Below are positions 34,871-44,192 of a stretch of 64,000 nt of DNA, piece by piece (the first letter of the stretch is position 1; the number at the start of each line of letters is the position of its first letter). The notes under the pieces were generated by a model. That model was given only the letters and a program-made list of their open reading frames with translations. It did no database searches and was not told where the DNA came from. This DNA is from Oscillatoriales cyanobacterium (GTDB lineage: Bacteria > Cyanobacteriota > Cyanobacteriia > Cyanobacteriales > Laspinemataceae). Position numbers and translations under genes: made by a program. The stretch spans positions 18,214 to 82,213 of the forward strand of contig JAABRM010000030.1 in NCBI GenBank assembly GCA_011390955.1, in the 5' to 3' direction.

Positions 34871-36520
34871 ATGATTAATCCAGAATCAATCAATATCTTA
34901 CTTGTTGATGATACTCCCATAAATTTACGAATTTTGTCAGCAATTTTATCGAAACAAGGGTATAAAATACGTCAAGCTTTAAGTGGAAAACTTGCCTTGA
35001 TGACCATAGAAAAAAATGCCCCTGATATCATTTTACTAGATATCAGTATGCCGGAAATGGATGGATATGAAGTTTGCTCGCAAATCAAGGCTAATCCAAT
35101 CACTTATGAAATTCCAGTAATTTTTATTAGTGCTTTAGATGATACATCGGCGAAAGTCAAAGCTTTTGAAGTGGGCGGTGCCGACTACATTACTAAGCCT
35201 TTTAAAAGTCAAGAAGTTTTAGCCAGACTTGAAAATCAAATCAAGATTAGAGAATTACAAAAAAAACTGACTGAGCAAAATTTTCAATTGCAAAAAATTG
35301 CCGAAAGAGAGAAACTTTTAGGTCAAATATCTCAGCGAATTCGTCAATCCCTGGATTTGACGGAAATTCTCTCAACTACGGTTCGAGAAGTCCGGGAATT
35401 TTTGCAAGTAGACCGAGTAGCGATCGCACGGTTAAATCCAGATCGGACTTTAACAATTGTCCAAGAGTCGGTCGTAGACCAAAAGTTATCAATTTTAAAT
35501 TTAAAGATTATCGATCGCAGTTTTCAGGAGGCTTATATTCAGCGATCGCCTGACATTCAGGTGATTTCAGATATTCAGCAATCTAGTCTGTCTCTTCCTT
35601 TGATTTCATTCTGGTCTGGACTAAAAGTGCGCTCTCATTTAGTGGTGCCAATTTTTCAACAAACTGTCAGCATTTCTGAAGAAAATCAGGAGCCATACAC
35701 CGATAGTCTGAAAGAAGATTCTCTAAATTCTGAACTTTACGGATTACTGATTGCCGATCATTGTACTCAGGTGCGTCAATGGCACCCGTCAGAAATTGAT
35801 TTATTAACCCAATTATCGATTCAAATTGGCATGGCTTGGCAACAAGGCCAACTTTATGGTAAGTTGCGCTATCAACAAGAAAAAACTGAGACGCTGTTGT
35901 TAAATATTTTGCCAAAATTAATTGCTCAACGGTTGAAACAAAATCCGGGTATTATTGCCGATAATTTTGAATCGGTGACAGTGATGTTTGCCGATATTGT
36001 GGGATTTACCAATTTATCCGCGCAAATTTCTGCCCTGGAATTAGTCCAGTTACTCAATGAAATTTTTTCTTTGTTTGATGCTTTAGCACAACGACATAAT
36101 TTAGAAAAAATTAAAACGATTGGCGATGCTTATATGGTGGTCGGAGGTTTATCAATTCCCAACGAGAATCATCTCAGCGCGATCGCGGATATGGCCCTGG
36201 ATATGCAGCAGGCGATCGGGCAAGTTAAAACTCCCGAAGGCGAACCTTTTCAAATTAGAATTGGCATTAATTGTGGACCCGTTGTTGCGGGGGTAATTGG
36301 GTCAAATAAATTTATTTACGACTTATGGGGAGACACGGTAAATGTGGCTTCTCGCATGGAATCTACGGGAATTCCTGGTTACATTCAAGTCACAGAAAGC
36401 ATTTATAATCAGCTAAAAGCATTTTATGAGTTTGAACCCAGGGGTTTAACTCCAGTAAAAGGTAAAGGTGAAATGATGACTTACTGGCTTAAAGGTAAGA
36501 AAAATTCGCCACGGTTTTAA
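34871..36520 (+). CDS. Response regulator with GAF domain and class III adenylate cyclase output
   Basis: About 549 residues. Receiver (residues 7-125) with ILLVDDTPIN, phospho-acceptor in IILLDISMPEMDG and YITKPFKS. Next comes a coiled helix, then a GAF domain (about 155-330; FLQVDRVAIARLNPD). The catalytic domain begins VTVMFADIVGFTNLS (metal Asp), with KTIGDAYMVVGG and FIYDLWGDTVNVASRME. The Lys and Asp that favour ATP over GTP are both present, so the product is probably cAMP. The frame extends to a TTG at 34853, but the ATG at 34871 gives a normal N terminus. It links phosphorelay input to cAMP output; the kinase partner is not adjacent. Confidence 0.87.
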   Translation: MINPESINILLVDDTPINLRILSAILSKQGYKIRQALSGKLALMTIEKNAPDIILLDISMPEMDGYEVCSQIKANPITYEIPVIFISALDDTSAKVKAFEVGGADYITKPFKSQEVLARLENQIKIRELQKKLTEQNFQLQKIAEREKLLGQISQRIRQSLDLTEILSTTVREVREFLQVDRVAIARLNPDRTLTIVQESVVDQKLSILNLKIIDRSFQEAYIQRSPDIQVISDIQQSSLSLPLISFWSGLKVRSHLVVPIFQQTVSISEENQEPYTDSLKEDSLNSELYGLLIADHCTQVRQWHPSEIDLLTQLSIQIGMAWQQGQLYGKLRYQQEKTETLLLNILPKLIAQRLKQNPGIIADNFESVTVMFADIVGFTNLSAQISALELVQLLNEIFSLFDALAQRHNLEKIKTIGDAYMVVGGLSIPNENHLSAIADMALDMQQAIGQVKTPEGEPFQIRIGINCGPVVAGVIGSNKFIYDLWGDTVNVASRMESTGIPGYIQVTESIYNQLKAFYEFEPRGLTPVKGKGEMMTYWLKGKKNSPRF

Positions 36521-36570
36521 GCCGTGGCTACTGCTGACCTCTGGTATTTAAGGTTTATTTAAGGCTTAAA

Positions 36571-37437
36571 TTACAAACCAGGTCGATCCACCATTAAACG
36601 GTCTAATTCTAACTGCATTTGATAGCGGACTTTTTCATAACAAATATCGACATAATCTCGGTCTTTGGCCATGTCTGCCCCATAATATTCAAATTCAATA
36701 GGCCGACAAACACGAGTTTTAATTTGCATCGGTAAGGGGAAATTTGGCAGGGGGCCAATGCCAATAATCCAAGGCAAACCTAAGTAAATGGGAAATACTT
36801 CTGGGTCAACATCAAATAACCACGGCATCCCCCATTGATGCAATTGCCGCACCTGTTCGTAAAATTCCCCTAAGACAATTAAAGTGTCGTGCGCCCCTTT
36901 GGAAATCACCGGGACAATGGGCACTTTCTGCCGCAGGGCAAGTTTAATAAAGCCTTTGCGTCCGGCTAAGTGAATGCGATCGCGATTATGATAGGGCCGA
37001 AACACATCTTGCGCCCCACCGGGATAAACAAACACACTGGCCCCTTTCTCGAAAGCCGCGATCGCCATTTTTGGATGAGCAATTACAGCCCCCATTTGGG
37101 CCGCCAATTTCGCCAACTCAGGATCGAATTTCCAAGCATTCCGGTGCATCAAACCATAGACCAGACGCTTCGTTCCAAACCGCCGAAACCAGTCATACAT
37201 CACCATCGAAGTATCTGGAGAAGCCAGTCCGCCATTGTGGGAACCCACAAACAAACATTGACCCGTCCTGGGAATATGATGCCAACCATCGCTTTCAACC
37301 CGAAAATAGTAGCGATAAAACCATTCCCAAATCGGCATCCAATCTAAAATCACCCGCTCATCGCGCAGGTCTAAAGTCCAACCGGGCTGGTTTTTTGCAG
37401 GCTGGTTTTTTGCAGTTTTGCTCTCAGTCATAGTCAA
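36571..37437 (-). CDS. Lysophospholipid/glycerolipid acyltransferase family protein
   Basis: 288-residue PlsC-like acyltransferase of the type related to TMEM68/DAGAT. The active-site block reads FVGSHNGGLASPD, with His followed by an unusually spaced Asp. A second block, VFVYPGGAQDVFRP, has the glycine-rich phosphate-contact motif, and KGFIKLALR follows. It probably transfers acyl chains to a glycerolipid at the membrane. The N terminus has a doubled AKNQP. It converges with the cyclase gene, 50 bp apart, across a small hairpin at 36508-36528. The exact acceptor is unknown. Confidence 0.78.
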   Translation of the reverse strand: MTMTESKTAKNQPAKNQPGWTLDLRDERVILDWMPIWEWFYRYYFRVESDGWHHIPRTGQCLFVGSHNGGLASPDTSMVMYDWFRRFGTKRLVYGLMHRNAWKFDPELAKLAAQMGAVIAHPKMAIAAFEKGASVFVYPGGAQDVFRPYHNRDRIHLAGRKGFIKLALRQKVPIVPVISKGAHDTLIVLGEFYEQVRQLHQWGMPWLFDVDPEVFPIYLGLPWIIGIGPLPNFPLPMQIKTRVCRPIEFEYYGADMAKDRDYVDICYEKVRYQMQLELDRLMVDRPGL

Positions 37438-37562
37438 TTAAATTTGTCAAAGGGTGAAAGACAATGAGGTTTTTTCATATCCTATCTCATCCCTCGATAA
37501 TTCGCCGTCGATCGCCTAGTTTTACCTGTTTTTCCATAAATTATCTTCACCCCTGACTCAGT

Positions 37563-38588
37563 TTATCCATTGTGGCGAGGATTTCGCTCGATAGAATGGG
37601 AAATTGAAAAACTGCGATCGGCAATTTTTACCGCCATACTATTTTCCTGAAACCCTAGATAAATCGGCTCCAGATTTGTATTTGTATCTTTAACGGCATC
37701 CAGGGGAACTCTGATATATTTTTTGATAAAATAACCCATGACATTTCCCGCTTTTGTCTCAAGATGATTCCAGGCAGACTCTCCAATATAAGCTCTACCA
37801 TTATATTTAGAGTATTCAGCGATTAAATCTGCCAATTTTGTCGAAGGATTAGAGTCTAAAACTAAAAGGATTGGTGTATATCCCGATCCGGCACAATCAG
37901 CAGCAAAATCTAATTCTTCCTGGAACCTCCCTTGACCACTCGCGGCAATTGTCATCCGCATCTTAAACTCATAAGCAAATCGCCCATCAATACAATCAAC
38001 TTGTCTTCCTTTTTTGGGATCATTGGTTCGCTTAATCGGAGATTTAGAAGCAGCAAAAGAGACTCCACCAATTGCCGCCGTTAAAATCGGTTCAAAGAGA
38101 TATCCAGTTTCTTGAGCCGACCGATTATCAATGTCGTACAACCATTTTCTCCAAACTAACCATGAAGCCAAACTCTCCGATGGGATTAATCCATATTCTA
38201 ATAAACAGCGAGGGACAATCTGTTCTATTTCAGGAATTGGCTGATTTTCCAATATTAGTTGAAATTTTAGGCGGCGTTTATGCAGTTCACATAGAACTTT
38301 AAAGTAGGTAGCAAAATCTTCTATATTTTGCTGAATATTAAAAAATATTTCTTCAAAGCTCTCTGCGGCTAAAACAGGTTGTTGGAACCAATCTAAAGCC
38401 GTGCCATAATAACCATTGGTAATTTCTTCAATGGGTAAGAGATGATTGACTAACTGCGGGCGATCTAAATCTATAGCCGCGATCGCACAGAGTCGAATCA
38501 GTTCAGCATCTTCCAGAAATACAGACAACCCGGTGCTGCCTAAAGTTCTGGCTTTATTAATCAGTTGACGAGTTTCCTTATCTAGCAT
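37563..38588 (-). CDS. ApaLI-like type II restriction endonuclease
   Basis: 341 residues. The motif GRQVDCIDGRFAYEFKMR gives Asp198, Glu207 and Lys209, the PD-(D/E)XK triad. It is followed by TIAASGQGRFQEELDFAAD and ILLVLDSNPSTKLADLI, which I recall as hallmarks of the ApaLI endonuclease family. Its start overlaps the end of a C5-methyltransferase gene by 11 nt, and a second C5-methyltransferase gene lies further upstream. This is a complete restriction-modification operon. If the family call is right the site may be GTGCAC, but specificity is not readable from sequence. Confidence 0.72.
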   Translation of the reverse strand: MLDKETRQLINKARTLGSTGLSVFLEDAELIRLCAIAAIDLDRPQLVNHLLPIEEITNGYYGTALDWFQQPVLAAESFEEIFFNIQQNIEDFATYFKVLCELHKRRLKFQLILENQPIPEIEQIVPRCLLEYGLIPSESLASWLVWRKWLYDIDNRSAQETGYLFEPILTAAIGGVSFAASKSPIKRTNDPKKGRQVDCIDGRFAYEFKMRMTIAASGQGRFQEELDFAADCAGSGYTPILLVLDSNPSTKLADLIAEYSKYNGRAYIGESAWNHLETKAGNVMGYFIKKYIRVPLDAVKDTNTNLEPIYLGFQENSMAVKIADRSFSISHSIERNPRHNG

Positions 38589-39837
38589 AAGAATTGGTGA
38601 TTTTTTCCAGTTGAGTAAGCATTTTAGCTAATTTGGGACTTTTTCCGCTTGATTTAGTGGCATCAATCCCCAACCATCGACCTTGAGAATTTGGTCGCCG
38701 TTGCCAAGTCGCTATTTTCTTAATATGGGAGGCTAATAAATTCATAAATAATGGTGGAATTGCATTACCAATCTGACTCGCGATTTCACTCGAAGAACCT
38801 TGAAATTCATACCAGTCTGGGAAAGATTGAATTCGCGCACATTCTCGCAGAGTCAAAAGACGATTTTGCCAAGGGTGGATAAATTCATTGGGTGACGCGG
38901 AAGTAATTGTTAATGAGGGTCGATCGGATAAAAGACGTTTTAATCCATTGGGTGCCCCCCCTCGCTTTTCTGTAGGCATTCCATCCATAACTCTTCTAAG
39001 GGCACGTTTTTGATAACTCGCGTGTTGAAGATGTGAGGGTAAATCTTTCATCGTTCCCCCTGGAATTAATAGATTAATTCTCTCTTGAGTAATCCCATTG
39101 ACTGATTTTATTTTGTGCTGCCGAATTGGTTGATTTTCCGCTTGCCGCAATTGCGCTTGGTAATCGCATTGGGCAGATTTGTCATAAAAAACTACACCGG
39201 ACTCGGAAGGATTTGGCAAATCGCCGATCGCATCTAATATTGAGCAATGAGGCTGTTGAGCAAATAGAGACATTTGCTCAGAATTAGCGCAAAATGAAGG
39301 GGGAAATTCAAAGTAACATTCTTCTAAGTTTCCCACAATAAATATGCGTTTTCGTTTTTGCGGTAATCCATAGCGTTCCATGTAAATTTTTTCAGCGCGT
39401 ACCCAATAGCCTGATTCCAAGAAACGTGCGATCGCTGAAATCAGATAAAAGCCTTCTTTCGAGGTGAGCAATCCCTCGACATTTTCCATGATAAACCAAG
39501 TTGGCTTTAAGTCGATGATAATTTCGACAAATTTTTTTAATAAACTATTTCTCGGATCTGCCCAATCCTTAGTCCCGGCTGAACTAAACCCTTGACAGGG
39601 TGGCCCACCAACGATTAAGTGGAGTTCAGCCGGAGAAAGGTGCGATCGATCTAATATTTGCGCTGATTTCAACTGAGACAAATCCACAGTCAAAATGGGA
39701 TTGCCACCGATATTTTTGGCATAAGTTTCACAAGCGGTTTCATCAATGTCTACCGCCAAGTTAACCAAAAATCCAGCTTGTTTTAGTCCCAAACTGCAAC
39801 CCCCACAACCGGAAAATAAACTTATAGCATTGACCAT
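38578..39837 (-). CDS. DNA (cytosine-5-)-methyltransferase, first of pair
   Basis: 419-residue C5 methyltransferase. Motif I is ISLFSGCGGCSLGL. Motif IV is GGPPCQGFSSAG with catalytic Cys81. Motif VI is FIMENVEGL, motif VIII is around YGLPQKRKRIF, and motifs IX-X follow (RECARIQSFPDWYEFQGS; QIGNAIPP). All catalytic motifs appear intact. It overlaps the endonuclease gene by 11 nt and lies 81 bp after the second methyltransferase gene. It should protect one strand or variant of the host site. Confidence 0.9.
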   Translation of the reverse strand: MVNAISLFSGCGGCSLGLKQAGFLVNLAVDIDETACETYAKNIGGNPILTVDLSQLKSAQILDRSHLSPAELHLIVGGPPCQGFSSAGTKDWADPRNSLLKKFVEIIIDLKPTWFIMENVEGLLTSKEGFYLISAIARFLESGYWVRAEKIYMERYGLPQKRKRIFIVGNLEECYFEFPPSFCANSEQMSLFAQQPHCSILDAIGDLPNPSESGVVFYDKSAQCDYQAQLRQAENQPIRQHKIKSVNGITQERINLLIPGGTMKDLPSHLQHASYQKRALRRVMDGMPTEKRGGAPNGLKRLLSDRPSLTITSASPNEFIHPWQNRLLTLRECARIQSFPDWYEFQGSSSEIASQIGNAIPPLFMNLLASHIKKIATWQRRPNSQGRWLGIDATKSSGKSPKLAKMLTQLEKITNSYAR

Positions 39838-39918
39838 TGATCTAATTTTATCCTTAACTGACCGATGCTTTTAGTAAACTTGCTGAATCATCTATATTTT
39901 AGATTTGTCCTACAGTCA

Positions 39919-41184
39919 TTATGCGACATTTTTTATCACTCTTTTTCTTTTAGCGATCGCATCATCAGGGACATCCCAATAAGCTGAAGCCTGCCCCATA
40001 TTATAGGTCAAATATTGACTATCGATTTCTGGCAATTCGCGAATTTCTAGGGTTTTCACATCAATGTTGAGACATTGAATAATTTCATCGCCCAAACATT
40101 TAGATAACATCGGGATTACCGCATTGCCAATTTCTCTAAAGCCATGCCAAATGGTGCGATGAAATTGAAACCAATCGGGAAATGTATGCAGTCTCGCAGC
40201 TTCTCGAACCGTAATACATCTCGGTTCCCGATAATGAATTGGTCTTGGGGCAGTATGCGCCCCTCGATCGCTGCTTGTACCTGCCCGCAGGGTATTACAA
40301 AGTCCTGACGGTGAAAGCTTAAAAAATCTACTGGTTTTTTCTACAGTTCCCGGTTCAGTTAATAAAAATCTGCTGATAGATTTGGCGGTATGATTAGAGC
40401 CAATATGCCCCCATACTTGGCCATCGATTTTCCGTTTATGACAAAGATAATAGGCGGCTGATGGATGCAAAGCAAAGCTTTTTCTAAAGCCAGAATAATC
40501 TAGTTTGCTGGCATCAATTCCTCTATCTTGATTCACAAAAGCGGGGATATTAGCTAAATCGGCAATAGCATCCCCGACCGTATTAACCGGATTAATATTT
40601 GCCTCGGTTTCCTGATGGGTTTCTAGAGGATAATGGGCTGGTTTTACATCTTTACGACTGCCAATCAGAATTAAGCGTTTTCTTTTTTGGGGAGCGCCAA
40701 ACCGGGAGGCATCCAAAATTTTAATTGGTTGAGCAATGACGTAACCAATGCGCTTAAATTCGCTGACTAATTCATCCAAAAATTGCCGATGTTCACCAGA
40801 GGCGATACCGGGCACATTCTCGAAAATAAAATATTTTGGTTTGATGTCCTTGATAATTCTGACATATTGAAATACCAGCGAATTTCTGGGGTCATCTAAC
40901 TGCCGTTTGCCAATATGAGAAAACCCTTGGCACGGTGGCCCCCCGGCAATTAAGTCCACTTCACCGCTAAACCCTTGCTGTTTGATTTGAGTCATTAACT
41001 TTTGGGTTTTTAAGTGATTAATATCTTGGCAAATACTGACACTATAGGGAAAGTTAACATGATGAACTAGAGTATGAATTGGATCCAATTCTACGGCGGC
41101 GGCAATATCAAATCCAGCCGCCTCAAGTCCCAGAGACATTCCCCCACAGCCTGAGAATAAATCGATCGCGATCGGTCTTGGCAT
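39919..41184 (-). CDS. DNA (cytosine-5-)-methyltransferase, second of pair
   Basis: 421-residue C5 methyltransferase. Motif I is AIDLFSGCGGMSLGLEAAG and motif IV is GGPPCQGFSHIG with Cys85. FIFENVPGI, FGAPQKRKRLILIG and the C-terminal REAARLHTFPDWFQF and EIGNAVIPM are all visible. It is only distantly similar to its neighbour, so it is not a tandem copy. It is the first gene of the three-gene operon. A mutated copy of its 5' end and leader lies at 48637-48698. Two methyltransferases with one nuclease suggest either an asymmetric site or a retained orphan. Confidence 0.9.
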   Translation of the reverse strand: MPRPIAIDLFSGCGGMSLGLEAAGFDIAAAVELDPIHTLVHHVNFPYSVSICQDINHLKTQKLMTQIKQQGFSGEVDLIAGGPPCQGFSHIGKRQLDDPRNSLVFQYVRIIKDIKPKYFIFENVPGIASGEHRQFLDELVSEFKRIGYVIAQPIKILDASRFGAPQKRKRLILIGSRKDVKPAHYPLETHQETEANINPVNTVGDAIADLANIPAFVNQDRGIDASKLDYSGFRKSFALHPSAAYYLCHKRKIDGQVWGHIGSNHTAKSISRFLLTEPGTVEKTSRFFKLSPSGLCNTLRAGTSSDRGAHTAPRPIHYREPRCITVREAARLHTFPDWFQFHRTIWHGFREIGNAVIPMLSKCLGDEIIQCLNIDVKTLEIRELPEIDSQYLTYNMGQASAYWDVPDDAIAKRKRVIKNVA

Positions 41185-41281
41185 TTGTCACTCTTTAATT
41201 TAATTACAATTTGACTACGACTTTTGATTTTAGCGCAATTGCCGAAAATATATTAATATTATCAGAAAAGTTAATATTTGT

Positions 41282-41360
41282 AAATATGCCAACAACTAGG
41301 CAATTTACCCCCATACACGCGCCATTGAATCATCAGTAACTCATCAGCAATATGATTAAG
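41282..41360 (-). pseudogene. Short remnant resembling the C-terminal part of an adenine-type DNA methylase
   Basis: On the minus strand this stretch encodes a peptide with LNHIADELLM and WRVYGGKL. It is similar to LNHISGEALM and GRVYGGGL at 42875-43063. The GRVYGGGL(Y/H) block recalls the C terminus of N6-type DNA methylases. There is no start or usable length. Family naming is inference. Confidence 0.35.
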
Positions 41361-41709
41361 ATTAGATCGCATTTTTTAAATAGAAATAAGCGTTTTAAAA
41401 AACTTGATTAAGACAATTTTAAGATGCAAGATTAAATATAAGCTTGTAGCCATTATTTTTAACTTCACCATTTTTTGTTGTTATAAGTAATCAAATTTAA
41501 TCTAGCAAAAATAGTGGGTTTTGTTGGTAAAGAGAAATTATTGGCGATATTTCATCCTAACTAATAGGAGAAAAATTCGCGATCGCTTGTAATTTATATC
41601 AAAATAATGTCTATTGTTCGTCATTGTTCGTCACAGAAATTGTTTTACAGATGCTACACTGTAAGCAATTAACTATCTCACCCCTAATTCTTATGATGGA
41701 GCTTTCCCC

Positions 41710-41952
41710 ATGCCCCAAGCCCTGAAAGCGATTTACCATAGTGGTACGTTTATCCTTCAAACAGCCTGTGATTTGCCTGAAGGTGTTGAGGTTGAGCTTT
41801 TTGTCAAAGCACCTCAAGTCATTCCCCCCAAGATTACTGATATTGCAAATAGGCAGAAATTTTTAACCCTGCTTGTTGAGCGAATGCAACAAAACCCCAT
41901 TCCCGCTAACGCTCCGCAGTTTACAAGAGATATGCTATATGAACGCCGTTGA
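41710..41952 (+). CDS. DUF104/AF2212-like antitoxin
   Basis: 80-residue small protein. The N terminus LKAIYHSGTFIL followed by LPEGVEVELFVK matches the short beta-rich antitoxin family that pairs with PIN toxins. Start ATG at 41710, with GGAG 12 bases upstream. Its stop overlaps the start of the PIN toxin gene by 14 nt. It probably binds the operon promoter and neutralises the toxin; this is inferred from family and context. Confidence 0.75.
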   Translation: MPQALKAIYHSGTFILQTACDLPEGVEVELFVKAPQVIPPKITDIANRQKFLTLLVERMQQNPIPANAPQFTRDMLYERR

Positions 41953-42346
41953 CACAAATGTTTTAATTTACGTCAATGATTCGCGCGATCCTAATAAGCA
42001 GGCAATTGCAGCTTCTCTAGTAGCTGGTCTGACAGAGGGGGTTTTAATTTGGCAAGTTGCCTGCGAATATTTGGCGGCAAGCCGGAAACTTGAGCCATTG
42101 GGGTATGACAGAGCAAAAGCCTACCAGTACATTAGAGATTTGCAACAAGTTTGGTACACAGCTTTGCCAACTTGGGCTGTTATCAATCGTGCCGAGAACT
42201 TGATGATCCGTTTTAGCTTGTCCCACTGGGATTCGATGGTGGTTGCTGCTTGTTTGGAGGCAAATGTTGAAACTCTTTATACAGAAGACTTTGGGTATTC
42301 AAACATTGATGGATTAAAAATTGTCAATCCTTTCAAAAATCTCTAA
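41939..42346 (+). CDS. vapC: PIN-domain toxin (VapC family)
   Basis: 135 residues from the chosen ATG. The PIN acidic residues are visible: Asp5 in NAVDTNVLIY, a central Glu in WQVACEYLAAS, Asp in HWDSMVVAACLEAN, and Asp in YTEDFG. Family members are ribonucleases cutting tRNA or rRNA. The frame opens 22 codons earlier inside the antitoxin gene. The ATG at 41939 gives the canonical N terminus and the 14-nt overlap typical of such pairs. Confidence 0.85.
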   Translation: MNAVDTNVLIYVNDSRDPNKQAIAASLVAGLTEGVLIWQVACEYLAASRKLEPLGYDRAKAYQYIRDLQQVWYTALPTWAVINRAENLMIRFSLSHWDSMVVAACLEANVETLYTEDFGYSNIDGLKIVNPFKNL

Positions 42347-42361
42347 ACCCGCCGCAGCATA

Positions 42362-42430
42362 ATACCAAATCCGGTTCTCAATTAGGGGGGATTCGCTTTC
42401 TCGTCCGTACTTGAGAACCGGGCTTGGTAT
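42362..42430. repeat. 69-bp imperfect inverted repeat (MITE-like)
   Basis: 20-bp ends (42362-42381 with 42411-42430) pair with two mismatches by eye and contain CCGGTTCTCAA / TTGAGAACCGG. It lies just after the toxin gene. A further dispersed segment with GCGTGAAGCGTAGCG near 42499 resembles one near 46113. Confidence 0.7.
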
Positions 42431-42573
42431 AAGTACAGAAAAACGAAAAAGGATGACCCTTTTCTTGAGCATATCTTCTGAGAGATGTTTGCAGAGATAG
42501 CGTGAAGCGTAGCGCTCCCCCAGGAAATTGCCCACATCTTTTGTCGTTTCTACCATCGCCCCTAATTCATATG

Positions 42574-42798
42574 TTAGAACAATGCCGCAATTGTTGAATC
42601 AGATCGAGATAATTGGGGATAGAATTGAGGATATTTTTTCTGCAAATAATTAGCAATTGCCTTTTTTCGATTTGCCCGTTCTGACAAATCTGGTGGCGCA
42701 TCTTCTAGCAAATGTTCGGGATGTCCCCCCAACCTTTCGACAATAGTTTGGTGCGGTTGCCAAGTCAGCCAACGTTCTTTGACCAAGCGTTTAATCAA
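42574..42798 (-). CDS. Small hypothetical protein
   Basis: 74 residues, not recognised. Charged and Pro-containing (QPHQTIVERLGGHPEHLLED; RANRKKAIANYLQKKYP), no membrane segment. The composition looks coding rather than random. It begins next to a segment (42800-42860) that duplicates the leader of the methyltransferase gene at 41184, so it could be a fragment of a larger lost gene. Confidence 0.4.
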   Translation of the reverse strand: MIKRLVKERWLTWQPHQTIVERLGGHPEHLLEDAPPDLSERANRKKAIANYLQKKYPQFYPQLSRSDSTIAALF

Positions 42799-42874
42799 TT
42801 TATCTTAATTTAATTACAACTAAACCACAACCTCTGATTTTAGCGCAAAATGTTGCCGGGAAATATATTAATTT

Positions 42875-43063
42875 TTATAAGAAAATTATAATTTTGTCAA
42901 GATGCCAATAAGTATGCAATCCACCCCCATACACGCGCCCTTTACTCATTAGTGCCTCACCAGAAATATGATTAAGTCCCTGCCACACCTCTTTAAGCAA
43001 TTCTGGCTTATCTAAAAGCAGGCAAAATACAGATCGCAATTTTTCGATTTCCCAGTTTGGCAA
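42875..43063 (-). pseudogene. Fragment resembling a DNA methylase C terminus
   Basis: 62 codons (LLLDKPELLKEVWQGLNHI then GEALMSKGRVYGGGLH) with no plausible start context, ending in unrelated sequence (WHLDKIIIFL). Related to the remnant at 41282-41360. The following 42800-42860 also matches 41190-41245, so the two loci share a duplicated block. The GRVYGGGL motif suggests an N6-adenine methylase tail; this is inference. Confidence 0.4.
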
Positions 43064-43125
43064 AAAAAATCAGCACCCGATTTTTAGGAAAAACCGGATG
43101 GCTGTTATCTCTGCATTGATTGAAA

Positions 43126-43656
43126 TTAATCTAAGTCTTGGGGTAATTCTTCTGCTGCCATCATCGAGCTTTTGACGGATTTTTTGTAACGATTAGCAAT
43201 CATTCTTTCTGGATCGATCCCTTCAAAAGTTGGCGGAATCCAGGCACGCACTAAGAGCAATCCGGCCAAAACTATTAAAAATGATCCTGTGGCCAGAATT
43301 TGCACCCAAGGGGTTTCTAAAACTCCTCGCACAATCACTTCTCGCAAAACCGAAACAATAGAAACTTCCACCGCAACGCCAATGGAAACCCGCTGTTCTT
43401 GTAAGTAAATAATCAGCAGGCGGAATAATTCAACTAAGATTAATAAAAACAGAATATCAGCCGTTACCTCTTGAAATTCGATGGGAGGCAAAAGGGAAAG
43501 AAACATTTCTCGCAACTCCAACACCATGAAACAGAATAAGCCAATACACAAAGAAATAACGATCGAGTCTTGGATGGTTTCTAAAAATCGCACAATTTTG
43601 GTGCGATTTAACCAGGCGTAAGATTTGGATTCTGGATTATCTAGGAAATTTTGCAT
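43126..43656 (-). CDS. PsiE-family (phosphate-starvation-inducible E-like) membrane protein
   Basis: 176 residues with four hydrophobic segments (SIVISLCIGLFCFMVLEL; ADILFLLILVELFRLLIIYL; VSIVSVLREVIVRGVL; ILATGSFLIVLAGLLLV) and charged ends. The layout and the ELFRLLIIYLQEQRVS region fit the PsiE family, whose function is unsettled. Start ATG at 43656. It stands alone, with a repeat-rich spacer upstream. Confidence 0.72.
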   Translation of the reverse strand: MQNFLDNPESKSYAWLNRTKIVRFLETIQDSIVISLCIGLFCFMVLELREMFLSLLPPIEFQEVTADILFLLILVELFRLLIIYLQEQRVSIGVAVEVSIVSVLREVIVRGVLETPWVQILATGSFLIVLAGLLLVRAWIPPTFEGIDPERMIANRYKKSVKSSMMAAEELPQDLD

Positions 43657-44192
43657 GGATGCAACCTTGAGAAGGTGATAATTTGAGCATAATTCAAAGG
43701 CTGGTTATTTTTTACCTGTTGAATGTTTAATTTATTTATAGGTTTGATTATTAAAATTATGCCTGACCGTGAAAAAATATTTTCCAGGGGTTCAGCGCTT
43801 GGGAGTCTCTCATTTTCACATTCCCAAGGGCGATCGGGCATCCTAGCAAAGCCCAGTAGGGTAGCTTTTGTAGGTTGGGCGATCGGTACTCAACCCAACG
43901 GAGGAGAGAGAATAGAGGGGAGAGAATAGAGGGGAGAGAATAGAGGATAGAGGTTCGTAGAAGGTTGAAAATTGAAATCTCCACTCTTCACTCTATCCTC
44001 TATTCTCTATCCTCTATCCTCGCAAGTGTTGGGTTTCACTGGGTTCAACCCAACCTACCAGGTCTTGAGAAAAATATCTATCTGTAACAGTCCCCATCTG
44101 CGTTAATCTGCGGTTTAAAAAAAACCAAATTGCGATCCTCGAAGTAGTGAATATCTAGAAGTATTTTTGGGAAAAAAACTGTTTCTGCGTAA
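43657..44192. repeat. 536-bp repeat-filled gap without genes
   Basis: Contains purine-rich tandem units (GGGAGAGAATAGA type, about 43906-43950), with their complement (CTATCCTCTATTCTC type) at about 43991-44021. These are enclosed by TAGGTTGGG near 43871 and CCCAACCTA near 44050. The whole forms a degenerate inverted structure of about 190 bp. No credible ORF. Confidence 0.6.
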
